A stretch of 37,356 nt of DNA, taken from the NCBI GenBank assembly GCA_022767515.1, contig JALENK010000062.1:1-37356 (forward strand), given 5' to 3'. The stretch is from Clostridium sp. (lineage in GTDB: Bacteria; Bacillota; Clostridia; Clostridiales; Clostridiaceae). Positions within the stretch are counted from its first letter, which is position 1. The number at the start of each line of letters is the position of its first letter. The notes below the pieces were generated by a model, which ran no database searches, had not been told where the DNA came from, and was given only the letters and a program-made list of their open reading frames with translations. The position numbers were made by a program, and so were the translations under genes. Shown here piece after piece: positions 28,441 to 37,200 of the stretch.

Positions 28441-29691
28441 ATGGAATTACAGGCACCTAAGGGTACAAAAGATATGCTTCCAGAAGATGGATATAAGTGG
28501 AAGTATGTAGAAGAGGTTTTTAGAAACACAGCAAAGAAATATGGAATGATGGAAATTAGGACTCCCATATTTGAAAATACAGAATTATTTTTAAGAGGAG
28601 TTGGAGATACAACAGACATTGTTCAAAAAGAAATGTATACTTTCAATGATAAGGGTGGAAGAAGTGTTACATTAAAGCCTGAAGGAACAGCACCAATTGC
28701 AAGGGCTTTCGTAGAAAACAGATTATTTAATGAAGCACAACCAACTAAACTATGTTATGTAACACCATGTTTTAGATATGAAAATGTACAAAAGGGAAGG
28801 CTTAGACAATTCCATCAATGTGGAGTTGAAGTATTTGGTTCAAGTGAGCCATCTATGGATGCTGAAGTTATTGCACTTGCAATGGATCTTTTAAAGAATT
28901 TAGGTCTTAAAAGTTTAAAATTAAATATTAATAATTTAGGATGTTCAGAGTGCAGACCTAAGTATAATGAAGCTCTTAAAAATTTCTTAAAGGATAATTA
29001 TGATGATTTATGTCCTACATGTAAGGCAAGATTTGAAAAGAATCCAATGAGAATCCTTGATTGTAAGGAAAAGAAATGTAAGGAAATAATAAAGAATGCA
29101 CCTGTAATTTTAGATTATATGTGTGATGATTGTAATAGTCATTTTGATAAGGTGAAAGAATATTTAGAGTTATTAAATATTGAATATGAGGTTGACCCTG
29201 GAATAGTAAGAGGATTAGATTATTATACAAGAACTATTTTTGAAATAATAAATGATGATTTTACTGCTATAGGTGGTGGAAGATATAATAAAATGATTGA
29301 AGAGCTTGGTGGACCAGATATGCCGGCAGTTGGTTTTGCGATGGGTATGGAAAGAACTATTATGACTCTTGAAAAGGAAGGAATTGAAATACCTAAAGAA
29401 GAAAGATGTACTTTATATATAGGTTCAAGAGGCGGAGAAAATGAATATAAGAAGTCATTTACTCTTGCAAATGATTTAAGGCAAAAGGGTATTAGCGTTG
29501 AAATTAATCATATGAGCAGAAGTGTAAAGGCTGAAATGAAGTTTGCAAATAAATTAGGTGCTAAATTCACTACAATAATTGGTGAGGATGAAGTAAATAG
29601 CAATGTAATTAAGCTAAAGAGAATGAGCGATGGAGAAAGTTTTGAAGTATCACTTAATGATTTAGATAAAGTAGCAGAAGTATTAAAATAG
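28441..29691 (+). CDS. hisS: Histidyl-tRNA synthetase
   Basis: Class II synthetase that charges tRNA-His; 416 residues. Seen are [14 protein letters not shown], motif 1 region [11 protein letters not shown], motif 2 [19 protein letters not shown], the histidine-specific [12 protein letters not shown], motif 3 [11 protein letters not shown] and the C-terminal anticodon-binding domain. An insertion of about 70 residues carries four Cys pairs (CSEC, CPTC, C with KKC, CDDC) and probably binds metal, as in other clostridial HisRS. No T-box precedes it; it is read through from hemZ. Confidence 0.96.
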   Translation: MELQAPKGTKDMLPEDGYKWKYVEEVFRNTAKKYGMMEIRTPIFENTELFLRGVGDTTDIVQKEMYTFNDKGGRSVTLKPEGTAPIARAFVENRLFNEAQPTKLCYVTPCFRYENVQKGRLRQFHQCGVEVFGSSEPSMDAEVIALAMDLLKNLGLKSLKLNINNLGCSECRPKYNEALKNFLKDNYDDLCPTCKARFEKNPMRILDCKEKKCKEIIKNAPVILDYMCDDCNSHFDKVKEYLELLNIEYEVDPGIVRGLDYYTRTIFEIINDDFTAIGGGRYNKMIEELGGPDMPAVGFAMGMERTIMTLEKEGIEIPKEERCTLYIGSRGGENEYKKSFTLANDLRQKGISVEINHMSRSVKAEMKFANKLGAKFTTIIGEDEVNSNVIKLKRMSDGESFEVSLNDLDKVAEVLK

Positions 29692-29707
29692 AAAGGAATG
29701 ATACAAA

Positions 29708-31492
29708 ATGGGAGAAGCTTTACTAGGACTTAAAAGAACTATGTATTGTGGAGAACCAAGAGAAGAACATATAGGTAAGGTAGTTACTTTAATGGGATGG
29801 GTTCAAAGAAACAGAAATGCAGGAGGTCTTTCTTTTATTGTATTAAGAGATAGAACAGGGCTTATGCAGGTTGTGTTTACAGAAGAAATTAATAAGGAGG
29901 CCTTTGAAAAGGCAAAATCAGTTAGAAGTGAATATTGTTTAGCTGTAACTGGTAAAATAGTAAGAAGAGAATCACCAAATCTAGAAATGGAAACTGGAAT
30001 GGTTGAATTACAATGTACTGATATAAAGATATTATCAGAAGCAGATACACCACCAATAATGGTTGTTGAAGGGTTAGATGCAGCGGAACAAATAAGATTA
30101 AAGTATAGATATTTAGATTTAAGAAGACCAGATATGCAAAAGATTTTCTTTATTAGAAATAGAACAACTAAAGCTATCAGAGATTTCTTAGATGAAAATG
30201 GATTTATAGATATTGAAACTCCAGTTCTTGGTAAGTCTACACCAGAAGGTGCAAGAGATTACTTAGTACCATCAAGAAACTACAATGGAATGTTTTATGC
30301 ACTTCCACAATCACCTCAGCTTCATAAGCAATTACTTATGGTGTCAGGCTTTGATAAGTACTATCAAATCACAAAGTGTTTTAGAGATGAGGACTTAAGA
30401 GCTAATAGACAACCAGAATTTACACAGGTTGATATGGAGCTTAGCTTTGTAGAAGAAGATGATGTAATGGAATTAAATGAAAGATTAATTAAACATGTCT
30501 TTAAAGAGGTTGTAGGATATGATGTTAAGCTTCCAATAGCTAGAATGACATATAAGGAAGCAATGACAAAGTATGGTTCAGATAAGCCAGATTTAAGATT
30601 TGGATTAGAAATTACAGACATATCAGAAGAAGTTAAAAATGCAGATTTTAAGGTATTCCAAAGTGCATTTGAAATGGGAGGTTCTGTTAGAGCATTATGC
30701 TTAAAGGGCGGAGCTTCAATGGGAAGAAAAGACTTAGACAGATTAGGTGAATTTGTAAAGACATATAAAGCAAAGGGATTGGCTTATATTCAATTAAAAG
30801 AGGATGAGATTAAATCACCAATTGCTAAATTCTTAAGTGAAGAGGAAATGAATGCTGTTATTTCTAAGATGGGAGCAGAAACAGGAGATGCAATACTTAT
30901 AGTTGCAGATAAGAACAGTGTAGTATTTGCAAGTCTTGGTGCTTTAAGATTAGAACTTGCTAAGAAGTTTGATTTAATAAAGGATAAGGATGAGTATAAG
31001 TTTACTTGGATTACTGAATTCCCATTATTTGAATACAGTGAAGAAGAAGAAAGATACACAGCTTGTCACCATCCATTTACAGCTCCAATGGATGAAGATT
31101 TAGATATGATTGAATCTAATCCAGGAGAAGTTAGATCAAAGGCATATGATTTAGTATTAAATGGAGAAGAACTTGGAGGAGGTTCTATAAGAATTCACAA
31201 TATGGAACTTCAAGAAAGAATGTTTAAGGCATTAGGATTCTCTAAGGAAGAGGCTTGGGATAGATTTGGATTCTTATTAGAAGCCTTTAAGTTTGGACCA
31301 CCACCACATGGAGGACTTGCATTTGGTCTTGACAGAATGGTAATGTTCTTAGCTAAGACAGATAATATAAAAGATGTTATTGCATTCCCTAAAAATCAAA
31401 ATGCATATGATTATTTAAGTGAAGCACCAAATATAGTAGATAAGAAGCAACTTGATGAATTAGGAATAAAAATTCCAGAAAAAGAAGAATAA
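29708..31492 (+). CDS. aspS: Aspartyl-tRNA synthetase, bacterial type
   Basis: Charges tRNA-Asp; 594 residues, with the N-terminal OB anticodon domain, the class II core (GKSTPEGARDYLVPSR, motif 2 FRDEDLRANRQPEFTQ, motif 3 GGLAFGLDRMVMFLA) and the bacterial GAD insertion between. In the anticodon domain the stretch RNRNAGGLSF has Ala38, where discriminating enzymes usually have Leu and relaxed Asp/Asn enzymes often His; specificity cannot be settled by eye. AAAGGA precedes the ATG. Last gene of the block, followed by a hairpin terminator. Confidence 0.95.
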   Translation: MGEALLGLKRTMYCGEPREEHIGKVVTLMGWVQRNRNAGGLSFIVLRDRTGLMQVVFTEEINKEAFEKAKSVRSEYCLAVTGKIVRRESPNLEMETGMVELQCTDIKILSEADTPPIMVVEGLDAAEQIRLKYRYLDLRRPDMQKIFFIRNRTTKAIRDFLDENGFIDIETPVLGKSTPEGARDYLVPSRNYNGMFYALPQSPQLHKQLLMVSGFDKYYQITKCFRDEDLRANRQPEFTQVDMELSFVEEDDVMELNERLIKHVFKEVVGYDVKLPIARMTYKEAMTKYGSDKPDLRFGLEITDISEEVKNADFKVFQSAFEMGGSVRALCLKGGASMGRKDLDRLGEFVKTYKAKGLAYIQLKEDEIKSPIAKFLSEEEMNAVISKMGAETGDAILIVADKNSVVFASLGALRLELAKKFDLIKDKDEYKFTWITEFPLFEYSEEEERYTACHHPFTAPMDEDLDMIESNPGEVRSKAYDLVLNGEELGGGSIRIHNMELQERMFKALGFSKEEAWDRFGFLLEAFKFGPPPHGGLAFGLDRMVMFLAKTDNIKDVIAFPKNQNAYDYLSEAPNIVDKKQLDELGIKIPEKEE

Positions 31493-31541
31493 AAATATAT
31501 GATATGTAAATAATATATCTGAGGGTTGATAGATAAGATAG

Positions 31542-31576
31542 AAGACAGTGACTTATTATTTATAGGTTGTTGTCTT
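31542..31576 (+). terminator. Terminator after aspS
   Basis: AAGACAGTGAC (31542-31552) pairs with GTTGTTGTCTT (31566-31576) with two G-U pairs and one mismatch, followed by TTATTTTTC. Confidence 0.6.
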
Positions 31577-31610
31577 TTATTTTTCACAAAAAATATTTTA
31601 TGAGAATAAA

Positions 31611-32315
31611 ATGGAGAAAAGGAAGAAATTAAAAGGAAGAGTTTTTAAGGTGTTATTGATATCTTTATCTGTTATACTTATAGGTATTATAGCATGTGCA
31701 TTTATGATAAATTGCGTAGATGAAAAAGGAGTTAAAAATATCATTTCATTTGAAGAAATTAGTGATAATGAAGTTGATGCAATTATAGTTTTAGGAGCAG
31801 GGGTAAAGGAAGATGGCTCACCTTGCCAGATGCTTGAAGACAGATTAAAAACTGCAATTGCTGTTTATAATAAGCTTGATAAAAAATGTAAGATTCTTTT
31901 ATCTGGAGACCATGGACAAGATAATTATAATGAAGTAAAGACAATGAAAAAATATATATTAGATAATCTATCTATAAGTGAGTCGGATATTTTTATGGAT
32001 CACGCAGGCTTTTCTACTTATGATACTATGTATAGAGCAAAAGATATATTTGAGGTAAATAAGGCGATTGTCATAACAAATGAATATCATTTGCCTAGAG
32101 CATTATATTTAGCACAGAAAAAGAATATAGAGGCTCTTGGGGTGGCTTCGGACCTGCGAGAGTATTCAGGAATAGATTACTATAAATTTAGAGAAAGATT
32201 TTCTCAAATAAAAGCATTTTTAATGAGTAATATTACAAAAAGTAAGCCTAAATTTTTAGGTGAAAAAATTCCTATTTCTAGTTCTGATGGAAGAATAACA
32301 GAGGACGGAAAATAA
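31611..32315 (+). CDS. SanA/YdcF-type membrane protein (DUF218)
   Basis: A 234-residue protein with a basic N-terminus, one membrane helix (about residues 13-33) and an outer DUF218 domain. The domain shows IIVLGAGVKEDGSP, LLSGDHG, DIFMDHAGFSTYDTMYRA and TNEYHLPRALYLA, which are typical of the SanA (vancomycin high-temperature exclusion) branch. Members act at the cell envelope, but the reaction is not known. The C-terminal tail is Ser/Lys-rich and low in complexity. The ribosome site is weak (GAG only), so expression may be low. It stands alone after the aspS terminator. Confidence 0.85.
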   Translation: MEKRKKLKGRVFKVLLISLSVILIGIIACAFMINCVDEKGVKNIISFEEISDNEVDAIIVLGAGVKEDGSPCQMLEDRLKTAIAVYNKLDKKCKILLSGDHGQDNYNEVKTMKKYILDNLSISESDIFMDHAGFSTYDTMYRAKDIFEVNKAIVITNEYHLPRALYLAQKKNIEALGVASDLREYSGIDYYKFRERFSQIKAFLMSNITKSKPKFLGEKIPISSSDGRITEDGK

Positions 32316-32391
32316 ATAATAATATAGGTATTTAGTTTTTATTTATTTTTTCGATAATTATGTATATACCAAGGAAGGGAGATGAAATATT

Positions 32392-32721
32392 ATGCTAGAT
32401 AATATTAGAATTGCTATGGAAAGACAAATTTCAAGGGAAAATTCAACAGTAAAAAGTGCTAGTGTTGCAAATAGAATAAAAAGAGAGGGAGAAAAACAAG
32501 GTTCTAAGCAAAATTTCAAGGATGAGATGAACAAAAAAACTCTTAAAAATTCAGGAAATACAATATCAGTTGATGCAGTAAAAGATCCGGTAGAGGAAGA
32601 TATAATAGTTTCAAAAAGCTTAAATAAAACAATGGAAGAGCAGAGAAAAATAGCAGAACTTGTTAATGAAAAGTTTGTAGAGAATCCAATGTTAAAAGGT
32701 AAAATTGATTTTGATAAATAG
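32392..32721 (+). CDS. Small charged protein of unknown function
   Basis: I do not recognise this family. The 109 residues are highly charged, with a basic first half (RIKREGEKQGSKQNFKDEMN), an acidic middle (DPVEEDIIV) and a helical C-terminus ending in KGKIDFDK. No signal peptide or membrane helix is present. AAGGGAG upstream of the ATG and a terminator downstream mark a real single gene. The layout recalls small disordered regulators such as FlgM, but the FlgM helix signature is not visible, so I make no functional call. Confidence 0.65.
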   Translation: MLDNIRIAMERQISRENSTVKSASVANRIKREGEKQGSKQNFKDEMNKKTLKNSGNTISVDAVKDPVEEDIIVSKSLNKTMEEQRKIAELVNEKFVENPMLKGKIDFDK

Positions 32722-32742
32722 GCGGCTTAACAAAGACCGCCT
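32720..32742. terminator. Bidirectional terminator between convergent genes
   Basis: AGGCGG (32720-32725) pairs with CCGCCT (32737-32742); TTTT follows on the plus strand. The left arm covers the stop codon of the 109-residue gene and the right part covers the 3' end of the minus-strand J-protein gene. Confidence 0.6.
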
Positions 32743-33224
32743 TTTGAATTATTATTACATAGTGCATTAGATTTATTATTTTGTTTTATTGATTGTTTAT
32801 TTATGCTTATTTTTTCTTTTAGTTGCTTCATTGTAGTTTTATATTCTTCGTTATAGGGATTTATGTTTATAGCTTTTTGAATTTGAATTATACCAGAATC
32901 AACCCATCCTTTTTTTAGAAGGAGAATACCACTTAGGTAATTCCATTCTGCAGAGTTTGGGTCAGATATAATGTTAAGCTTTGCTTCAGCATTAATAAAG
33001 TTATCTATACTTATAAGTTCTCTGACTTCTTTAAAAATTAATGATTTTATAAGTGTAGTGTAGGCAAGGTTAATTTCAGATAGTTTTTGTAAATATATGT
33101 CTTGTGTTTCCTCATCTTCAATTGAAGAGGTATCATATTTTTTGAGTAAAGCTTTATAGCTTTCTTGAATTTCTTCCTTTGTGGCATCTTTAGCTATATT
33201 AAGGATTGAATAAGGGTCTTCCAT
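32727..33224 (-). CDS. J-domain-like protein with TPR-like part, lacking HPD
   Basis: Residues 1-60 (MEDPYSILNIAKDATKEEIQ, then ESYKALLKKY and LSEINLAYTTL) read as a J domain, but the His-Pro-Asp needed to stimulate DnaK is Asp-Thr-Ser at 31-33. Residues about 78-134 form a TPR-like helical repeat (AEWNYLSGILLLKKG, INPYNEEYKTTMKQL). The tail is Asn/Lys/Ser-rich and ends GGLC. AGGAG precedes the ATG. The gene lies 35 bases after the DUF5685-type gene and is surely its operon partner; the same pairing with HPD-bearing J proteins is something I know from other Firmicutes. Without HPD it may act as a scaffold rather than a co-chaperone. Confidence 0.75.
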   Translation of the reverse strand: MEDPYSILNIAKDATKEEIQESYKALLKKYDTSSIEDEETQDIYLQKLSEINLAYTTLIKSLIFKEVRELISIDNFINAEAKLNIISDPNSAEWNYLSGILLLKKGWVDSGIIQIQKAININPYNEEYKTTMKQLKEKISINKQSIKQNNKSNALCNNNSKGGLC

Positions 33225-33259
33225 AATGGTTGCTCCTAAGATTAATATAGTAATATATA

Positions 33260-34126
33260 TTATAAATTATTAAAAATATTCATATAGCTATTAACAAGAC
33301 CATGAGAAATTGTACTATTAATAATACTTTCATTACGTTTTAAAGGAATATTTTTTAATTCATCATTACAGCTTGTAGCAAGAGTCATTAATGTAAAGTC
33401 AATGGGTTTTTTGACTTTTGAAATTAAATTGTCATATGAACTATTATCTTCATTATATATATAATTTAGTGGATTAAATTTATGTTTTTTCATATCCATT
33501 TTTAAATCATCAAGAGCATCAGTTAAATATAACCATTTACCAAGCAAGTACCCAAGGTGATATAGATTATTTCTGAAGGCTTTGGAGTCTTCACTAAGTT
33601 CAAATGGAACAGAAAAAAATATAGTTCCAATTAAATTACTGAAAGGATGGCATAAGATATCTAAATTCTTAACAGGTGGATTTTTTTCATAGGAATTTAA
33701 TAAAGAAAGGTTAGTTTCAAAAGTATTTAACATAGAAGTATGTGTGGTATTTTCTATATAAGGTTTAAAAATTTGCATTAAAATTTTGGCTTTTAAGGTA
33801 TTATCATCATTAATATCATCAATAAGCTTGTAATAAAAGCAAAGAATATTGAAATCGGTGCTATAATCTAGACTAGGATTAGAAAGTATTATATTACGTT
33901 TTGATAAAGGATGTTTAAGGCAGGTTATATTTATTGAGACAGGCTCATAGGGGACTAAGGAATTAAAAAATAAAGCAAAGAAGGTAGCATCATAGCTTAA
34001 GCTAAGTCTTGGAATATTACCAAATTTATTTTTTATAGAAATACACAGCCCACAATAATATTTTTTTACTATATTGATATCAGTTTCAGAGAGATTTGAT
34101 AAAAGGGGATTAATATAACCAAACAA
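33260..34126 (-). CDS. DUF5685-type protein of unknown function
   Basis: The 288 residues start MFGYINPLLS and hold the family marks: YCGLC (Cys25, Cys28), LSLSYDATFFALFF, CLKHPL (Cys69), YYKLIDDINDD (Asp103, 104, 107, 108), CHPFSNLIG (159-167) and TDALDDLKMDMKKHKFNPL (Asp203, 206, 207, 211). The start is TTG 34126, supported by GAGGTGA (34134-34140) and by the conserved MFGY opening. Cys/His pairs suggest a metal site; two Asp-rich helical motifs recall, but do not prove, an isoprenoid-synthase-like fold. A TATAAT at 34165-34160 (minus) may be the -10 box; no good -35 is seen. Function unknown. Confidence 0.75.
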   Translation of the reverse strand: MFGYINPLLSNLSETDINIVKKYYCGLCISIKNKFGNIPRLSLSYDATFFALFFNSLVPYEPVSINITCLKHPLSKRNIILSNPSLDYSTDFNILCFYYKLIDDINDDNTLKAKILMQIFKPYIENTTHTSMLNTFETNLSLLNSYEKNPPVKNLDILCHPFSNLIGTIFFSVPFELSEDSKAFRNNLYHLGYLLGKWLYLTDALDDLKMDMKKHKFNPLNYIYNEDNSSYDNLISKVKKPIDFTLMTLATSCNDELKNIPLKRNESIINSTISHGLVNSYMNIFNNL

Positions 34127-34212
34127 AATAGAGTCACCTCAACATAAAATTATGTTTCAATTATAGGTTTATTCATAAAATATAATAGTATTCATATTTT
34201 ACAAATTAAGCC

Positions 34213-34253
34213 AAAATAAATCCGACAGACGTTTTGTCTGGCGGATTTATTTT
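34213..34253 (-). terminator. Strong terminator of the large right-edge gene
   Basis: An 18-bp stem with one mismatch (34213-34230 with 34236-34253) around loop GTTTT. Flanking A- and T-runs let it work in either direction; it lies 24 bases after the stop of the large minus-strand gene. Confidence 0.85.
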
Positions 34254-34276
34254 GTGCATTGATATATAAATAGAAA

Positions 34277-37200
34277 TTATGAAATCATAAAAATTGCATA
34301 TAAGGTATCACTTAAGTTTATATTTTCAAAACGAGCATCCTCATCTTTTGACCAATAGATATGAGATTGACCATAGTGTGCTCTTTCAAAAACAGTTTGT
34401 GTATTGTATGAGCAGGTATTTAAATTGAAAACAGTAGCTTTTTGTTTTTCGTAGATTTCAAAATAGCTTTTATTATTTTTTCCAATTTTATATTTTTGAT
34501 CAACCTTGTAATCAGAGTAATGCTGATCTATACATGTAAGCTCGACGCTTCCATCTAAAGGAAAACTTTCTGTGCTTAAATCACTTGCAAGTACCAAATT
34601 GGTATTTGAATTCAATTTGAAAATATCACTATTTGTCATATAGTCCATAAATGATATTCCAAGATTCATAGCATCAAAACGATTTTTAATTATATTAAGT
34701 TGAGTTCCAGAAAGTACATTAACATTTTTTAAGCTATTTTTTGTGTTTTGATCCACTAGATTTACATAATCAAAATTCAATCCAAAATATCTATAGCGTA
34801 TGCTTTCCTTTTTAACACCCTTAGCTCTTAAATGGTCAATCTTCGTTCTGCTATTTACAGAATAATGACGTGTAACTTTCACTGGAGTTATAGACACAGG
34901 TCTTCCGATTACATAACACCATTTTGTGCCGTTTTCTTCTTTGTGTAAACCAGTATCTTTAAGGGCTTTTAATGCACTGCTCCATGAGTCGGAAATACTT
35001 GTATCATCATCACTGATTCCTGTATGATAATCTGCAATATAAGAAGCAAAGCAGCCATATTTGAATAATGTAACAGTAAGATAGTTGTTCATATTTATAA
35101 GCTTGTCTTCAGCTTCTTGTTGGAAGTTGTAAACAGATGATATGTAAGTATAGTATGCATTTAAAGCCGAATTTGTATTTGTTCCAGAAATTGCATTACA
35201 AAGATTTTTGTATTGCTGAATAAATTTATTATTGAATTCATTCTCATCTAGTGTTTGAAGAGAAATTTTTGTTTTAATAGAATTTAAAAGCATTTCTGCA
35301 TTTTCATCTGTGGCTTTAAAATAGTCAACATTGTTACTTTTTAATATTTCAAGTAAATCAGTTTTCAATCCTTCAATTAAGTCATTGCTATATTTATTTT
35401 TATGATTTTTAAGTGCTTCTAGTGAATTCTTTAAGTTGCTGTTGTTAAGTTTAAATGTTATTGTTTTTGAAGGATCGATTTCAGTTCCATCCATTGATAT
35501 TAGAGTTCCTCTTACTTCACCCTTTAGAAGTGTCATTTTACCATTAACATCAAAGTAAACATCAAGACTATCATCATTAGTAATGAACTCTACAGTCTTC
35601 TTTTGAAGATTTGCAGTATAAGTATCTATACTGTTTTCAAGTGGCTTAATGTAATTACTGATAAAGTTTTCCCATCTATTACATGCAGTCTGAATTGTTG
35701 CCTTGTCAATGCCAATTTGTAAATCAGCAGTTGTATGCGAAAGCTTATCATTAAGGTCAACTATTTTTTTATCAATATTCTGAACCATAAGCTTAGTATC
35801 CAATACTATTGACTTTATTTCATCAATCTTTTTTTTATCAGAACTTCTAGTGTCTATTATTCCCAATAAACCTAGAATAGACTTTGATGTTCCGAAAGCG
35901 TCAGAATATTTTGCATTATAAACTTGCTTGCCCAATTCCATTACTTTTAAAACAAAATCTTTTGCTTTAAATAGAATAGCGTTATCTTTCTTAATTTTTT
36001 CTACAAACTCTTTAATTTCATCATATCCTGAAGCTTTGCTAGTTTCGAATAAATATTCTGCATTTGAAGACAATAAGTCAGAAGCTGTGCCCCATTCGTT
36101 AATAAGCTTATTATCAGTGAGTTTTACAATTCCTGAGAAAATAGTCTTTTCGACATCGTTACAAGTAAAGCTGAAATCAAAGGTATAGCTGTTGTTTTCC
36201 TTTTTTATTGAAGTGATTTCAGCATTTGCAAAATCTCTTTCAAAGGAAATATCAGTTTTTTCAAGATTATTTAAATTGCCACTTACAGAATAAATTTCAG
36301 CATTTGCAGTATATTTATTAGAATTACCTTCAGGCTTGTCAATAGAATTAATATTTACTTTAAACGAAGCCTTGCTTAGTGAAATAATGTGTTCTATTTT
36401 AGGCTCTAAATCAATAGAAAGAGTTTTATTATTTAATTTAGTTACTGCCTCATCAATATCTTTTGCATCAACATTTACATAAAGCTTGAATGACTTTTTA
36501 TCCTTTGAAATTTCTGTTTTTTCTACTTTGAAATTATCAATTTTTATTGAGGAAGCAAGCTCCTTATCAGTAATATCAAGCTCTTTACCTGCAACATCAA
36601 CATCAAAGCTTAAAATTTTGTCGCTGTATTCAAAGGTTGCATCATCAATATATACATCAATATTATTAATCTCGGTAAAAGCCAAAATTTCTTTTTCCGC
36701 ATCATTTGTTTTAGCTGAAAGGTCAACATAGCCGTACGGTGCGTCGGTAATCTTTACTGTTCCGACTGTCTGCAATTTGATTGTATCAGCGGATGCTTCT
36801 ACTGACGAAATCTTCAAATCTTTAAAAGCACCAGAAAGAGTAATGTCCTCTGCTTTTATTTCACTGACAGGCTTTGCGTTATTAAGCTTTAATTCAAGCG
36901 TAGGATTTTCCTGCAAATTAGCGTGATTTGTTGCAATATTACCTGTAGGAGCTGCTTTTTGGGTTGGGTCTATATAATCCGAACCTATTGCGTAAACATT
37001 GTCTTCTACACAGTCCTTGTGAACAAAATACATATATACACAAGCACTGTCGTATTCCTCTTCCTTATAGCTTAAAACAAGACTTTTGTTGTCTTTCTGC
37101 TCTAAAGGAAAGTCATCAACGAATTTCTCTTTGCTTACAACCTCTGTATCATCTGCTTCGTCCGTTGAAGATGAAGAGTCTCTTTCTTCGGTCGAATATG

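Noticed and set aside
32392-32721. FlgM (anti-sigma-28) identity for the 109-residue protein
   Set aside because: Size and charge fit loosely, but the conserved FlgM C-terminal helices and nearby flagellar genes are missing.
34213-34253. Dispersed repeat or mobile-element end
   Set aside because: It is a single-copy hairpin in this window with terminator features, and no transposase is near.
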